DNA of 64,000 bases from Paenibacillus sp. 1_12 (GCF_900114475.1 NZ_FOTE01000006.1:186001-250000), one strand, 5' to 3'; positions 1 through 10,519 are shown, numbered from the stretch's first letter. Numbers and translations are program-made. The notes: generated from the letters alone by a model not told the origin.

Positions 1-1004
1 TCATCTCCTCCACCACGTGCAATAATAATTTCTCCGGACTCTTCTAGACGACGTATGGTAGCCACAATACGCGTTTGTGCTTCTTCTACATCGCGCAATC
101 GAACGGGTCCCATGAACTCCATCTCTTCACGGAACGTTTCAGCCATCCGTTTGGACATATTTTTGAAAATTGCCTCTCGAACTTCTTCACTTGCCACCTT
201 AAGTGCCAGCTGTAAGTCTGCATTTTCAATGTCACGTATGATTCGCTGTATCGAACGATTATCAACGTTAACAATATCCTCAAACACAAACATCCTTTTC
301 TTAATCTCTTCCGCCAGCTCCGGATCTTGAATTTCAAGAGAGTCTAAAATGGTTCTTTCTGTTCCTCTATCAACACCATTCAAAATTTGAACAATTGCGG
401 ATATCCCGCCAGCATTCGTGTAATCTTGAGTCACAGTAGCAGATAGCTTTTGCTCTAGAACACGCTCAACTTGACTAATGACCTCAGGCGAAGTGCTGTC
501 CATGAGAGCAATTCGTTTCGCCACATCGGCTTGCTTGTCCTGCGGAAGCGAAGAGAGAATAATGGATGATTGCTCGGGCTGCAAGTAAGCCAACACCAAG
601 GCAATCGTTTGAGAATTCTCATTTTGAATGAAGTTCAAAATTTGAGCAGGGTCGGCTTTTCTGGCAAAGTCAAAAGGCCTTACTTGCAAGGTCGCCGTCA
701 GACGATTGATAATATCAAGCGCCTTCTGAGATCCAAGTGCTTTCTCAAGTATTTCTTTTGCGTATGAGATACCGCCCTGAGAAATAAATTCTTGAGCTAA
801 ACAGATTTGATGAAACTCGGACAATATCGATTCTTTTTCTATATTGTCTACTTTCCTAACATTAGCAATTTCTAATGTTAACTGCTCGATTTCCTCATCA
901 CGAAGATGCTTGAAGATTTGAGCAGAAACCTCCGGTCCCAGGCTTATCAACAGAATAGCTGCTTTTTGACGACCAGATAACCCTTGTTGCTGAACTTTAG
1001 CCAA
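1..1004 (-). CDS. fliG: Flagellar motor switch protein FliG (3' end cut by window edge)
   Basis: FliG forms the torque-generating upper part of the flagellar rotor C ring; it binds the FliF MS ring and the stator. 334 codons are visible against about 338 for the family, so only a few C-terminal residues are missing. The protein begins AKVQQQGLSGRQKAAILL and has the family's N-terminal, middle and C-terminal armadillo-type blocks, ending near RRLEESGEIIIARGGG. The start is read as TTG at 1004: the in-frame stop just upstream is the stop codon of fliF, 12 bases away, and an AGGGG stretch lies about 9 bases before TTG. No ATG fits the conserved N-terminus. It is the fifth visible gene of the flgB-flgC-fliE-fliF-fliG order. 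Confidence 0.95.
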   Translation of the reverse strand, partial: MAKVQQQGLSGRQKAAILLISLGPEVSAQIFKHLRDEEIEQLTLEIANVRKVDNIEKESILSEFHQICLAQEFISQGGISYAKEILEKALGSQKALDIINRLTATLQVRPFDFARKADPAQILNFIQNENSQTIALVLAYLQPEQSSIILSSLPQDKQADVAKRIALMDSTSPEVISQVERVLEQKLSATVTQDYTNAGGISAIVQILNGVDRGTERTILDSLEIQDPELAEEIKKRMFVFEDIVNVDNRSIQRIIRDIENADLQLALKVASEEVREAIFKNMSKRMAETFREEMEFMGPVRLRDVEEAQTRIVATIRRLEESGEIIIARGGGD

Positions 1005-1016
1005 AAAAGCACACCC

Positions 1017-2606
1017 CTATTCGTCTACTAACCATGTACGAAGCAAATTAACAAATTCTTCCGGCTTTCTTTTAGCCAGGGTCTCGAGTTGCTTACGCAC
1101 TTGATTATCATTAGTCACATTATCAATATCAATGGTCGGGAACTCCACTTTAGCAGGCTCTAAAGCCAATTCCTCTTCGGCTTCACGCTTCAATCTCCGA
1201 CGTCTTACAAGTAAGTATCCACCTAATACTAATAAAGCAAGAGCGAGTCCACCTAATCCTCCATACAACAGCATCTCATTAGAACTAGCTGCAGCTGCAT
1301 TTGGTCTTGCAAAAGTGTGGGCAAAAACAGTTACTTTTTTAGTCAAATCCTCGTCAGTTAAAGTTTGCTTGTTATCGGCAAGCGCTGCTCTAACCACATT
1401 TACCAATATGCGTTGTACCGCATCTTTGGTTTCCTGAGTTAAAGAATTAGGATCTGCGGCATTAGGTGGTTCAATTCCTACATTTATGGTTAAATCTTTT
1501 ACTATGTAGGGAGTTGCCACAATGTCATTGGTTATTCGATTCACTTCGTAATTGACTGTCTTTTGAAGCTCCTCTGACTTGGCTGTTCCTCCATTGTTGC
1601 TGCCAGGATAACCAGGCACATCCGTTTGACCTGTACCAGGAACACCTGCTGCTGCAGAGCTTCCATCACTGTTATAATTTTTTTGGATTTCCTGAACTGA
1701 TATTTCCAAACCTTTTTGATCAACAACATTAGGTGCTGTCACAAGCTGCTGCTTGGTATTGGTTTGATCAAAATTCATGGTTGAAAAGACCTGAACAATC
1801 ACTTTGTCTTTCCCGAGCAAGGTAGCCAACATTTGTTGTACGTTTTTTTGAATATCATTTTTGAATTGATTGTTGATATCAAAATTCCGTGTCGCAATAT
1901 TGGTATTGGCGATCTTCCCTTGGCCTTTGGAATATTCCAGCAGTTCTCCGTTCTGATCCGATATGGTGATGTTATCAACCGGCAATCCCTTGATACTGTG
2001 GGATACCAGATTATACATCGTATCAACTTTGGCCTGATCCAATTGATACCCAGGCTTAATATTTAAAACAACTGAAGCAGACGCTTTTTCTTTTTCCGTT
2101 CCTTTAGGTAAAAAAACGGTCTCTTCCGGTAAACTAATCAATACTTTGGAGCTGCTCACTGCACTATTGGAGTTAATAAGCTGTTGAAGCTCTCCTTGTA
2201 CAGCATTCACATACTTTACATTAAACTCTTTGTCAGTAGTTCCAAACGTGCTGTTTTGATTAAAAACACCATATCCGATATTTCCGCTTTTGTTAATACC
2301 TTGGGATTCAACAGCCAATTTTACATTAGCCACCTCGCCACGCGCAACCCCAATGCTCTTCCCGTCTTCACTTAGCTGATAGGGAATTTTGGCACCATCC
2401 AAATAAGTTTTTATTGCAGCAGCATCAGTAGGCTGTAAATCGGTATAAGCCAATGCGTACTCTGTTTTCGAAAAATTATAACTAATAATTCCAATCGTTA
2501 GTAAAACCAGAACAACCGTTGATACAAAAGTGATTTTCTGTGTTCTACTAAATTGATTCCAGTATTGGGTTATCTTATTCCAAAACTGGGTTATATTCTC
2601 ATTCAC
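1017..2606 (-). CDS. fliF: Flagellar MS-ring protein FliF
   Basis: FliF makes the membrane-embedded MS ring of the flagellar basal body, the platform for the C ring and the export gate. At 529 residues it is close to the usual Bacillus length. Two membrane segments are visible, near residues 26-46 (FVSTVVLVLLTIGIISY) and near 447-468 (GGLGGLALALLVLGGYLLV), with ring-building motifs between them. The last 35 residues (QVRKQLETLAKRKPEEFVNL onwards) are the FliG-binding tail. The start is GTG at 2606 behind GGGGTGG. It lies in the flagellar operon between fliE and fliG, with its stop codon 12 bases before the fliG start. Confidence 0.97.
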   Translation of the reverse strand: MNENITQFWNKITQYWNQFSRTQKITFVSTVVLVLLTIGIISYNFSKTEYALAYTDLQPTDAAAIKTYLDGAKIPYQLSEDGKSIGVARGEVANVKLAVESQGINKSGNIGYGVFNQNSTFGTTDKEFNVKYVNAVQGELQQLINSNSAVSSSKVLISLPEETVFLPKGTEKEKASASVVLNIKPGYQLDQAKVDTMYNLVSHSIKGLPVDNITISDQNGELLEYSKGQGKIANTNIATRNFDINNQFKNDIQKNVQQMLATLLGKDKVIVQVFSTMNFDQTNTKQQLVTAPNVVDQKGLEISVQEIQKNYNSDGSSAAAGVPGTGQTDVPGYPGSNNGGTAKSEELQKTVNYEVNRITNDIVATPYIVKDLTINVGIEPPNAADPNSLTQETKDAVQRILVNVVRAALADNKQTLTDEDLTKKVTVFAHTFARPNAAAASSNEMLLYGGLGGLALALLVLGGYLLVRRRRLKREAEEELALEPAKVEFPTIDIDNVTNDNQVRKQLETLAKRKPEEFVNLLRTWLVDE

Positions 2607-2650
2607 TCTTCCACCCCATCTGAAGACTCGAGCTAAGATTCAAAGTGCTT

Positions 2651-2953
2651 TTATACTTGCATCCTCATTACTTCCTGATATGCATCAATCACTTTGTTAC
2701 GTAATTGTACCGTCAGCTCTAATCCAAGGGATGCCTTCTCCGAAGCGATTATTAACTGATGTACATCAGATATCTCGCCTTTGGCAAATTTATCATTTAA
2801 CTGATCGACCTGCTGTTGTTGAGTATTAAGCTTGGTAATGGCATCCGATAAAAAGCTACCAAACTGATCAGTCACTTCCGAAGCACTCAAACCTTTTGGA
2901 GCAGATTGAGGCATAATGGCTTGCAATGATTGCAGACCTGTCTTTTCTATCAT
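2651..2953 (-). CDS. fliE: Flagellar hook-basal body protein FliE
   Basis: FliE is the small adaptor joining the MS ring to the proximal rod, and one of the first substrates of the flagellar export apparatus. At 100 residues it has family length. The C-terminal half shows the conserved FliE pattern, with DVHQLIIASEKASLGLELTV followed by QLRNKVIDAYQEVMRMQV. The ATG is preceded by AAAGGGGA at good spacing. It sits between flgC and fliF as in Bacillus. No signal peptide is expected, because it travels through the type III apparatus. Confidence 0.95.
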   Translation of the reverse strand: MIEKTGLQSLQAIMPQSAPKGLSASEVTDQFGSFLSDAITKLNTQQQQVDQLNDKFAKGEISDVHQLIIASEKASLGLELTVQLRNKVIDAYQEVMRMQV

Positions 2954-2983
2954 GGCGAAGTCCCCTTTCTATTAAAATAATGG

Positions 2984-3430
2984 TTATCTGCCAATTTCCA
3001 ACGCTTTTGAAATCAATGATTTCGAAGCATTGAGAGCAGTAACGTTTGCCTCATAAGAACGGGAAGCAGAAATCATATCCACCATTTCCTTAAGCACGTC
3101 AACATTGGGCATCATTAAAAATCCGTTTTCGTCTGCGTCGGGATGCGTTGGGTTGTAAACTTGCTTAAAGGGAGAAGTATCCTCAATAATTTGCGTCACT
3201 TTGACTCCTTCTCCTGCGGCATTGGTTTGTGCGTTTTGGAGAGCTTGCTCAAACGAAGGTTTCTTGGGCTCAATAGTAACAAGCTTCCTTTGATAAGGGA
3301 CCCATTTTCCGTTTACTAATTTAGCTCTCGTTGAATCAGCATTAGCGATGTTAGAAGATATTACATCCATGCGAAAACGTTGTGCCGTTAATGCAGAGGA
3401 ACTAATATCAAACCCGTTAGTAAGCTTCAT
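2984..3430 (-). CDS. flgC: Flagellar basal-body rod protein FlgC
   Basis: FlgC is a proximal rod subunit of the flagellar basal body. At 148 residues it has the rod-family N-terminus (FDISSSALTAQRFRMDVISS followed by NIANADST) and the matching C-terminal helix with SYEANVTALNASKSLISKAL; the two ends form the coiled-coil domain typical of rod and hook proteins. The ATG at 3430 follows the flgB stop by three bases. Its ribosome binding site, GGGAGAGG, is formed by the last codons of flgB, which suggests coupled translation. Confidence 0.96.
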   Translation of the reverse strand: MKLTNGFDISSSALTAQRFRMDVISSNIANADSTRAKLVNGKWVPYQRKLVTIEPKKPSFEQALQNAQTNAAGEGVKVTQIIEDTSPFKQVYNPTHPDADENGFLMMPNVDVLKEMVDMISASRSYEANVTALNASKSLISKALEIGR

Positions 3431-3433
3431 TGG

Positions 3434-3835
3434 TTACCCTCTCCCTTGTATTGCCGTTCTTGCCTTTTTAATTTCATTGCTCACTTGTTGAACCATAACA
3501 TTATACCGCAGCTGGTTCTTTGCCATAAGAGACATTTCCGAATCAATATCGACGTTGTTTAAATTGTTATTGATCGTCGATTGCTTGTCTTTGACAATCT
3601 GTGCTTCTGCCCTAGCAGGTCGCCCGATGTGAAAATGTTTAGGGTCTGTTCGATACCCCTCAATAGAAGAAACATTCAATTCCTGCTGCAGCAGCTCTTC
3701 AAAACGAACCTCTGATTTTTTGAAATAGGGAGTGTCTGCATTCGCGACATTATCTGCTATGACACGCTGTCGTAAAGTTGCAGCATCCAAAGAACGTTCC
3801 ATTTGATTGAATCCGGTTTTATTAAGAATGTCCAT
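3434..3835 (-). CDS. flgB: Flagellar basal-body rod protein FlgB
   Basis: FlgB is the first rod subunit laid on FliE. At 133 residues it carries the rod N-terminal motif (LRQRVIADNVANADTPYFK) and the C-terminal segment with MAKNQLRYNVMVQQVSNEIK. It is the first gene of the flagellar operon, transcribed away from codY after a clear terminator. The ATG at 3835 has only a modest AGGCAGG ribosome site. The 170-base upstream region has a weak sigma-A-like TTGTTA/TATGTC pair with 17-base spacing near 3912-3940, which I do not regard as established. No convincing sigma-D box was found. Confidence 0.95.
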   Translation of the reverse strand: MDILNKTGFNQMERSLDAATLRQRVIADNVANADTPYFKKSEVRFEELLQQELNVSSIEGYRTDPKHFHIGRPARAEAQIVKDKQSTINNNLNNVDIDSEMSLMAKNQLRYNVMVQQVSNEIKKARTAIQGRG

Positions 3836-4006
3836 GTTTGTTCCTGCCTTTTTTCGGTAATGTTAAATTGTACTATTCAACAAGTCTTATACATATTCCT
3901 CCTTTTCTCGACATAATAATCGAAATAAAATATAACAATTTTCGTTGATAATCATAGTAAATGAGACCTATAACTATATTGATGATATTTGGGAATTATT
4001 ACAATG

Positions 4007-4039
4007 AGAAAAAAGCCCTATATTTTAAATATAGGGCTT
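4007..4039 (-). terminator. Intrinsic terminator after codY
   Basis: A perfect 12-bp stem (AAGCCCTATATT paired with AATATAGGGCTT, three-base loop) occupies 4013-4039. On the minus strand it is followed by a T-rich run (TTTTTTCTC). It lies 16 bases beyond the codY stop and separates the hslVU-codY unit from the flagellar operon. Confidence 0.9.
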
Positions 4040-4055
4040 ATAACCTGTAATTTAA

Positions 4056-4829
4056 CTATAACTTTATACTTTGTAATCCTGTCATAAGCTGATCGTTAAG
4101 AACCCGAATATAGGTGCCTTTCATACCCAAAGATCTCGTCTCGATAACCCCTGCGCTTTCCAATTTTCTCATCGCATTAACAATCACCGATCGCGTAATT
4201 CCGACACGATCCGCTATTTTACTCGCGACGAGTAATCCCTCAGATCCTTCCAGTTGTTCAAAAATATGCTCAACTGCTTCCAGCTCACTGAACGATAAAG
4301 AACCGACAGCAACCTGCACAACCGCTTTACTACGAGTTTCTACTTCGATCTGCTCTGCTTTTTCATGCAGAATTTCCATAGCTACAACAGTGGATCCATA
4401 TTCCGCTAATATGAGGTCATCATCGATAAAGGCGTTATTCCAACGAGTCAATATCAAGGTGCCTAATCTCTCACCGCCCCCGATAACGGGAACAATTGTA
4501 ATAAAAATGCTTGCCGCGGAAGACTCTTCACCAAAAACGTGATATTCGCTATCCGAGCCCATATTAGACGACGTTTCGCTGATTTTGAGCAATATTTGGT
4601 TATATGGTTCCGGAAATCGGTTTTCGCTTTCAAGAGTTGAGGACATGTCTTCATCCTGAACAACCGTATTGAAGGCTCTGCCGAGAACTTTACCCTTACG
4701 ACTAACTACATATATATTGGCGTGAAGAATGTCGCTCAGCACACTGGCCATATTCAAAAAACTGACCGGATTCCCCGCTTCTTTTTGCAGTAGTCTGTTC
4801 AAAGTTCGTGTTTTTTCTAATAAAGTCAT
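4056..4829 (-). CDS. codY: GTP- and branched-chain amino acid-sensing global repressor CodY
   Basis: CodY is a cytoplasmic DNA-binding regulator that represses stationary-phase, transport and amino acid genes when GTP and isoleucine, leucine or valine are plentiful. The 257-residue protein has the N-terminal GAF ligand domain (with [18 protein letters not shown]) and the C-terminal winged helix-turn-helix ([20 protein letters not shown]), which is very strongly conserved. I chose ATG at 4829 because it follows GGGAGG and gives the family N-terminus MTLLEKTR; a TTG eight codons upstream would place the ribosome site inside the gene. It follows hslU in the same direction, as in Bacillus. Confidence 0.97.
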   Translation of the reverse strand: MTLLEKTRTLNRLLQKEAGNPVSFLNMASVLSDILHANIYVVSRKGKVLGRAFNTVVQDEDMSSTLESENRFPEPYNQILLKISETSSNMGSDSEYHVFGEESSAASIFITIVPVIGGGERLGTLILTRWNNAFIDDDLILAEYGSTVVAMEILHEKAEQIEVETRSKAVVQVAVGSLSFSELEAVEHIFEQLEGSEGLLVASKIADRVGITRSVIVNAMRKLESAGVIETRSLGMKGTYIRVLNDQLMTGLQSIKL

Positions 4830-4869
4830 GAAACTGCCTCCCAGTACGTCCAACGGTTATAATAAGTGT

Positions 4870-6264
4870 TTATAAAATGTATTGGCTTAAATCTCGATTT
4901 TGAACAATATCTGAAAGCTTCTCTCTTACATATTCAGGTGTAATGAGTATTTGTTCAAGTGTAATCTCTGGAGCTTCAAAGGACAAATCCTCCAGTAATT
5001 TTTCAAGTATCGTGTGTAAACGTCTGGCTCCGATGTTGTCTGTATTCTGATTAACCTCTGCGGCAATACGAGCAATTTCTTCAATCGCTGCATCTGAAAA
5101 ATTAACATGGATGCCTTCAGTTTCCAAAAGTGCCGTATACTGCTTCGTTAAGGAATACTGCGGCTCCTTTAAAATGAGTATAAAGTCCTGCTCAGTTAAA
5201 CTGCTTAATTCAACCCGAATTGGAAATCTTCCTTGAAGTTCAGGGATTAAATCGGATGGTTTAGCAATATGAAAAGCACCAGCGGCAATAAAGAGTATAT
5301 AATCCGTTTGAACAGGACCATATTTGGTCATCACTGTGGACCCTTCTACGATAGGCAAAATATCTCTTTGCACACCTTCCCGTGAAACATCAGGACCGCT
5401 GCCGCGGCCGGAGCTGCAGATCTTATCGATTTCATCGATGAATATAATGCCAAGCTGTTCAACCCGAAGGATCGCTTCCTGAATGACCTCATCCATTTCC
5501 AGCAGCTTTTGGGCTTCTTCCTGAGTTAGCACTTTACGAGCTTCCTTGATGGTCAGCTTACGTTTTTTCATTTTTTTGGGCATTAAGGTCCCAAACATTT
5601 CCTGCATATTCATTCCAGACTGCTCGTTACCTTGACCCGATAACATATCCAGCATATTCGGTGCACTATCTTCCACTTCAATCTCAATCGTCTTATCCTC
5701 AAGCAGGCCTTTCAGCAATTGCTCCTTTAGCTCCTGCTTACGGGTGCTTAGATTCGGATCTTCTGCTTGATCCTGCGGCTCTGAGTTTCCTGAATTGCCA
5801 AACAGCATTTCCAAAGGATTACGCTGTGTTTTCTGCTTGTTCGAACCTGGAATTAAAATAGAAACGATCCGCTCATTAGCCAACTGTTCCGCTTTATCTT
5901 TTAATTTTTCGGTGCGTTCTGTTTTTACAATACGAATTGAGGTTTCGACCAAATCCCTAACCATAGCTTCCACATCTCGTCCAACATAGCCAACCTCTGT
6001 AAACTTCGTCGCTTCAACTTTAACAAAGGGAGCATTGACTAATTTGGCCAGACGCCTTGCGATCTCTGTTTTACCGACTCCTGTAGGACCTATCATTAAA
6101 ATATTTTTAGGTACAATCTCATTCTTTATGGATTCATCCAGCAAGCTTCGACGGTAACGATTACGAAGAGCGACGGCAACCGATTTTTTGGCATTTTTTT
6201 GACCTATAATATATTGGTCTAACTTGGCGACCACCTCTCTAGGGGTCAAAGCTGTATGCTTCAA
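4870..6264 (-). CDS. hslU: HslU (ClpY) ATPase subunit of the HslVU protease
   Basis: HslU is the AAA+ unfoldase that feeds substrates into the HslV peptidase chamber in the cytoplasm. At 464 residues it shows the N-terminal [17 protein letters not shown] box, Walker A GPTGVGKT (residues 60-70), the inserted I domain (about 110-240, with an M- and K-rich stretch), Walker [10 protein letters not shown], sensor residues, and the SQYIL tail that inserts into HslV. The start is TTG at 6264, supported by GGGAGG seven bases upstream and by the family N-terminus. hslV ends 18 bases upstream. Confidence 0.97.
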   Translation of the reverse strand: MKHTALTPREVVAKLDQYIIGQKNAKKSVAVALRNRYRRSLLDESIKNEIVPKNILMIGPTGVGKTEIARRLAKLVNAPFVKVEATKFTEVGYVGRDVEAMVRDLVETSIRIVKTERTEKLKDKAEQLANERIVSILIPGSNKQKTQRNPLEMLFGNSGNSEPQDQAEDPNLSTRKQELKEQLLKGLLEDKTIEIEVEDSAPNMLDMLSGQGNEQSGMNMQEMFGTLMPKKMKKRKLTIKEARKVLTQEEAQKLLEMDEVIQEAILRVEQLGIIFIDEIDKICSSGRGSGPDVSREGVQRDILPIVEGSTVMTKYGPVQTDYILFIAAGAFHIAKPSDLIPELQGRFPIRVELSSLTEQDFILILKEPQYSLTKQYTALLETEGIHVNFSDAAIEEIARIAAEVNQNTDNIGARRLHTILEKLLEDLSFEAPEITLEQILITPEYVREKLSDIVQNRDLSQYIL

Positions 6265-6282
6265 GAGAATACCTCCCTCATC

Positions 6283-6828
6283 CTATTCGATTTCTTCTAC
6301 TATAATATTGTGATTGGTAAATACACAAATTTCAGCTGCCATGGTTAATGCCGCCTGCGCGATTTCCTTAGCACTCATATCAGGGGCATATCGATGAAGT
6401 GCACGTCCAGCCGCCAGTGCAAAAGAGCCGCCTGAACCAATCGCCAAAATACCGTCATCTGGCTCGATAATTTCGCCATTACCAGAAATCAAAAGGACAT
6501 AGTTGGCGTCCATTACGATCATCATGGCTTCCAGCCTGCGCAGCACACGATCAGATCGCCATTCTTTGGCAAGCTCTACGGCAGCTCTTTGAAGATTGCC
6601 TTGATGCTCCTCAAGCTTGGCTTCGAACTTTTCAAATAAAGTAATCGCATCCGCAACACTTCCTGCAAAACCTGCTACCACTTTGCCACGGTACAGTCTT
6701 CTCACTTTTTTTGCTGAATTCTTCATAACCATGCTGTTACCGAAAGTTACTTGTCCATCGCCGGCAATCGCACCTTTTCCTTGATGCTTAATAGCAAAAA
6801 TCGTTGTTGCATGAAAGGTTTGCTCCAT
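6283..6828 (-). CDS. hslV: HslV (ClpQ/CodW) peptidase subunit of the HslVU protease
   Basis: HslV is the proteasome-like peptidase core of HslVU. The 181-residue protein has the conserved blocks [40 protein letters not shown] and [12 protein letters not shown]-like sequence near residue 120. The ATG at 6828 follows GGAGGT. The N-terminus reads [11 protein letters not shown]. Bacillus CodW has Ser directly after Met as its catalytic N-terminal residue, while the enteric enzyme uses the Thr that aligns with HATT. Here Glu follows Met, so the active residue is not obvious. The usual xerC/codV gene upstream is absent. Confidence 0.95.
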   Translation of the reverse strand: MEQTFHATTIFAIKHQGKGAIAGDGQVTFGNSMVMKNSAKKVRRLYRGKVVAGFAGSVADAITLFEKFEAKLEEHQGNLQRAAVELAKEWRSDRVLRRLEAMMIVMDANYVLLISGNGEIIEPDDGILAIGSGGSFALAAGRALHRYAPDMSAKEIAQAALTMAAEICVFTNHNIIVEEIE

Positions 6829-6875
6829 TCAAAACCTACCTCCAAAAAGTAATCTGTAAAACCGGATCATACAAT

Positions 6876-6925
6876 AGAAAAACCTCGATCGAGTCGCACA
6901 AATCAGGCAGCCGCGATAAGAGGTT
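6876..6925 (-). terminator. Weak terminator-like hairpin between trmFO and hslV
   Basis: AACCTC at 6881-6886 can pair with GAGGTT at 6920-6925 around a 33-base loop that has some internal pairing. On the minus strand it is followed by GTTTTTCT. The long loop makes this a weak candidate. Confidence 0.3.
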
Positions 6926-6970
6926 CACTGTATTCAAAATATTATCTTATTATTTAAGCCCGAAACTTAT

Positions 6971-6998
6971 ATTATCATAGTAATGCTTTTGGTTTCAA
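6971..6998 (-). promoter_or_regulatory. Candidate sigma-A promoter for hslV-hslU-codY
   Basis: On the minus strand TTGAAA (6998-6993) and GATAAT (6976-6971) are separated by 16 bases. The -35 box overlaps the trmFO stop codon. If real, the weak hairpin at 6881-6925 would lie inside the leader of this transcript. Confidence 0.45.
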
Positions 6999-8317
6999 GT
7001 TAAATTGTATTCGTTTTGTGAAAAATTCTGAATTTTCTCAATTGCACGCTGCGCGATTTTTTCGTTTTTCAACTTTTTGCTTTTAAATCTTTCTCCCAAA
7101 GGAGGTAAAAGCCCGAAGTTAGCATTCATCGGTTGAAAATGATTGAAATCGGCAGTCGTAATATAATTCGCCATGCTGCCCAATGTGGTATCAGCCGGTA
7201 ATGTTATACACTCTTTACCTTTTGCAAAACGTCCCGCATTTATACCCGCTATTAATCCGGAAGCAGCCGATTCCACATAGCCTTCAACACCCGTCATTTG
7301 GCCCGCAAAAAACAAATTATCTCTTTTTACGAACTGATAGGTTGGCTTCAGCAGCTTAGGGGAGTTAATAAATGTATTGCGATGCATAACACCATAACGA
7401 ACAAATTCGGCATTTTCCAAACCAGGTATTAATGAAAACACCCGTTTTTGCTCTCCCCATTTCAAATGAGTTTGAAAGCCTACCATATTATATAAGGTTC
7501 CTGCAGCGTTATCTTGACGCAATTGAACGACAGCGTATGGAAGTTCATTCGTATGCGGGTTGATTAATCCCACAGGCTTCATAGGGCCAAATAATGCCGT
7601 TTGCTTACCTCTTTGCGACATAACCTCAATCGGCATACAGCCTTCAAAATAAATTTCTTTCTCAAAATCTTTAATTGGCGCCACTTCAGCTGATATAAGG
7701 GCATCATGAAAAACATTGAACTCCTCTTCAGTCATCGGACAGTTCAGATAAGCAGCTTCTCCTTTATCATAACGGGATGCCAGATACACCTTGCTCATAT
7801 CAATGGAATCCTTCTCAATGATTGGAGCAGCAGCATCATAAAAATACAAATACTCTTCTCCCATAAGCTGCTGAAGATGTGCAGAAAGCGCCGGTGAGGT
7901 TAGAGGGCCTGTTGCTACTACAGTAATTCCCTCAGGAAGCGATTCCAGTTCCTCATTCCGCACCTCAATTAACGGATGATTCCGCAGCATGGAAGTCACT
8001 TCACCTGAAAACCCATCACGATCCACAGCCAACGCTCCGCCTGCAGGTACTGCATGCTTATCGGCACAACGAAGAATCAACGAATTGAGGTGGCGCATTT
8101 CTTCCTTTAATACACCTACGGCATTGGCAAGTCCATTCGCACGAAGCGAATTGCTGCAAACTAATTCAGCAAACTGATCTGAGATATGCGCAGGGGTTTT
8201 CTTTACAGGACGCATTTCATATAGAATAACAGGGACACCTTGATTAGCAATTTGCCATGCGGCTTCACTGCCAGCCAAGCCAGCCCCGATTACGGTTACA
8301 CTTGGTAGTTCTGACAC
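6995..8317 (-). CDS. trmFO: Folate/FAD-dependent tRNA (uracil-54-C5) methyltransferase TrmFO
   Basis: TrmFO methylates U54 in the T-loop of tRNA using methylenetetrahydrofolate and FAD. The 440-residue protein starts with the FAD dinucleotide motif [20 protein letters not shown] and has the GidA-like blocks [38 protein letters not shown] and the C-terminal FAD contact [17 protein letters not shown]. The GTG start at 8317 follows AGGAGG. It lies between topA and hslV as in Bacillus, although the usual xerC/codV between trmFO and hslV is missing. Confidence 0.97.
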   Translation of the reverse strand: MSELPSVTVIGAGLAGSEAAWQIANQGVPVILYEMRPVKKTPAHISDQFAELVCSNSLRANGLANAVGVLKEEMRHLNSLILRCADKHAVPAGGALAVDRDGFSGEVTSMLRNHPLIEVRNEELESLPEGITVVATGPLTSPALSAHLQQLMGEEYLYFYDAAAPIIEKDSIDMSKVYLASRYDKGEAAYLNCPMTEEEFNVFHDALISAEVAPIKDFEKEIYFEGCMPIEVMSQRGKQTALFGPMKPVGLINPHTNELPYAVVQLRQDNAAGTLYNMVGFQTHLKWGEQKRVFSLIPGLENAEFVRYGVMHRNTFINSPKLLKPTYQFVKRDNLFFAGQMTGVEGYVESAASGLIAGINAGRFAKGKECITLPADTTLGSMANYITTADFNHFQPMNANFGLLPPLGERFKSKKLKNEKIAQRAIEKIQNFSQNEYNLT

Positions 8318-8399
8318 AATAATATCCTCCTAAACTTATCCACGGAAAATGAATTCACAAGCTTCAACTTTATTATACATTCATAGAATTGGCGAGTAT

Positions 8400-10484
8400 T
8401 TACTCATTTTCCTGAACTTCTTCTTTAAAATCACATTGAACACATTGATGGAATACTCCGTTTTTGTTTCTTTTTTCGATCAGCATTGAGCCACATTTCG
8501 GGCATGGCTGCTCTACGGGCTTATCCCAGGACACGAACTCACAGGCAGGATATTGATCACAGCCATAAAAGACTCGACCTTTTTTGCTGCGTCGTTCAAT
8601 AATATGACCCACCTTACAGGTCGGACAGATCACGCCAATGTCCTTCACGATCGGTTTCGTATTGCGACAATCTGGAAAACCCGAGCAAGCCAGAAACTTA
8701 CCGAAGCGTCCCATTTTATATACGAGATGAAGTCCGCATTTTTCACAAATTTCGTCTGATACCTCATCCTTAATTTCAATCTTTTCCATTTCTTCTTCGG
8801 CAAATTCAAGCCTTTTTTCGAATGATTGATAAAAGTCACCAAGTACCTTAACCCAGTTCTCGGTTCCACCCTCAACATTATCAAGCTCACCTTCCATGTG
8901 AGCAGTAAATTCGACATCCAGGATCTCCGGAAAATACTCGATCATTTGTTGGATGACCAGCTCACCAAGCTCGGTAGGAACAAACTTTTTTTCATCAATC
9001 GCCACATAGCCGCGCTTCTGAATCGTTTCCAGTGTCGGTGCATAGGTACTCGGACGACCGATTCCCATCTCTTCAAGCGCCTTTACCAAACGTGCTTCGG
9101 TGTACCGTGGTGGCGGTTGAGTAAAGTGCTGCTTAGGCTCAAGCTGATTATTCTTCAGTTTGTCTCCCTTTTTTAACGGGGGAAGCAGCTTGTCTTCTTC
9201 TGTCGTACCATCATCGTTTCCTTCCACATATACCTTCATGAAACCAGCAAATTTCATTTTGGACCCTGCAGCACGAAACACAGCATCTCCTGCCGCAATA
9301 TCCACAGTCATTGTATCTAGAACAGCAGAAGCCATTTGACTTGCTACAAAACGTTCCCAAACAAGCTTATATAAACGATGCTGATCACGACTCAAGTGCT
9401 CTTTCATTTGATCAGGCTCACGTAAAATGGAGCTGGGACGTATCGCTTCATGGGCATCCTGGGCATTGGCTGCTTTTTTGATATATATACGGGGTGTTTC
9501 CGGATAAAATGCTTCCCCATATTTGTTCACGATGAAATCTTTAGCTTCTTCTTGAGCAATAGGAGAAACTCTAGTTGAATCCGTACGCATATAAGTAATT
9601 AAACCTACAGTGCCTTCGCTTCCGAGTTCAATGCCTTCATATAATTGTTGAGCTACTGACATCGTTTTCGATGCACGGAAATTCAGTTTGCGAGCTGCTT
9701 CCTGCTGCAAGGAGCTTGTGATAAAAGGAGCCGAGGGGTTACGCAAGCGTTCTTTTTCTTTAACCTCTTGAATCACATATTTGGCTTTTTCCAGGCCGCT
9801 TAGGATTTCATTCACTTCTTGCTCGCTATTCAGTTCTTTCTTTTCACCATGTATACTATGGAACTTTGCCTCAAACTCACTCGTTCCGGCTAGCAGCTTT
9901 GCCGTGATAGACCAATATTCTTCAGGAACAAAAGCCTTCACTTCATTCTCACGATCATAAATAAGCTTTACGGCTACAGATTGAACCCGTCCAGCAGACA
10001 AGCCTTTTTTAACTTTTTTCCAGAGCAGCGGACTGATTTTGTAACCGACAAGACGGTCCAGAATACGTCTGGCTTGTTGAGCATTAACGAGATCCAGATC
10101 GATTTTACGAGGTGTTTTAAAAGCATCCTTGACCGCTTGCTTCGTGATTTCATTAAATACGACACGGCATTCCTCTGCTTCATCCAGTTCCAGATAATGG
10201 GCTAGATGCCATGCAATCGCTTCACCTTCACGATCCGGGTCAGCCGCCAGGTAAACTCTTTTCACCTTTTTTCGAGCATCTTTAAGTTCTTTAAGAATGG
10301 AGCCTTTTCCGCGGATCGTAATGTATTTAGGTTCAAAATTATTATTTATTTCAACACCAATTTGGCTTTTCGGAAGATCACGTATATGGCCCATTGATGC
10401 TTTTACAATAAACTTGCTGCCTAAGTACTTGCCGATTGTTTTTGCTTTTGCGGGTGACTCCACAATGACTAAAGAATCTGCCAT
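8400..10484 (-). CDS. topA: DNA topoisomerase I (TopA)
   Basis: TopA relaxes negative supercoils through a covalent 5'-phosphotyrosyl intermediate. The 694-residue protein starts with the TOPRIM block [19 protein letters not shown], has the acidic [13 protein letters not shown] motif, and carries the active tyrosine in [14 protein letters not shown] (about residue 300). Three C-terminal four-cysteine zinc ribbons follow (CEKCG...CSGFPDC, CPTC...CDQYPAC, CPKCG...CVQC). I start at ATG 10484, where GGGGGGAAGG is well placed, rather than 14 codons upstream. The dprA stop is 35 bases upstream and suggests cotranscription. Confidence 0.97.
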   Translation of the reverse strand: MADSLVIVESPAKAKTIGKYLGSKFIVKASMGHIRDLPKSQIGVEINNNFEPKYITIRGKGSILKELKDARKKVKRVYLAADPDREGEAIAWHLAHYLELDEAEECRVVFNEITKQAVKDAFKTPRKIDLDLVNAQQARRILDRLVGYKISPLLWKKVKKGLSAGRVQSVAVKLIYDRENEVKAFVPEEYWSITAKLLAGTSEFEAKFHSIHGEKKELNSEQEVNEILSGLEKAKYVIQEVKEKERLRNPSAPFITSSLQQEAARKLNFRASKTMSVAQQLYEGIELGSEGTVGLITYMRTDSTRVSPIAQEEAKDFIVNKYGEAFYPETPRIYIKKAANAQDAHEAIRPSSILREPDQMKEHLSRDQHRLYKLVWERFVASQMASAVLDTMTVDIAAGDAVFRAAGSKMKFAGFMKVYVEGNDDGTTEEDKLLPPLKKGDKLKNNQLEPKQHFTQPPPRYTEARLVKALEEMGIGRPSTYAPTLETIQKRGYVAIDEKKFVPTELGELVIQQMIEYFPEILDVEFTAHMEGELDNVEGGTENWVKVLGDFYQSFEKRLEFAEEEMEKIEIKDEVSDEICEKCGLHLVYKMGRFGKFLACSGFPDCRNTKPIVKDIGVICPTCKVGHIIERRSKKGRVFYGCDQYPACEFVSWDKPVEQPCPKCGSMLIEKRNKNGVFHQCVQCDFKEEVQENE

Positions 10485-10519
10485 AAGCGTCCTTCCCCCC
10501 TCAATTTTGATATATATAG

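Noticed and set aside
3877-3894. Five-codon minigene (MYKTC) with AAGGAGG in the flgB leader
   Set aside because: Spacing between AAGGAGG and ATG is only three bases and nothing else supports a leader peptide; likely chance.
7021-7048. AT-rich AATTTTCTCAATTG resembling a CodY box
   Set aside because: Only about 10 of 15 positions fit and it lies inside the end of trmFO, not at a promoter.
8826-9176. 116-codon plus-strand frame inside topA
   Set aside because: It is a shadow of the strongly conserved TopA coding sequence.
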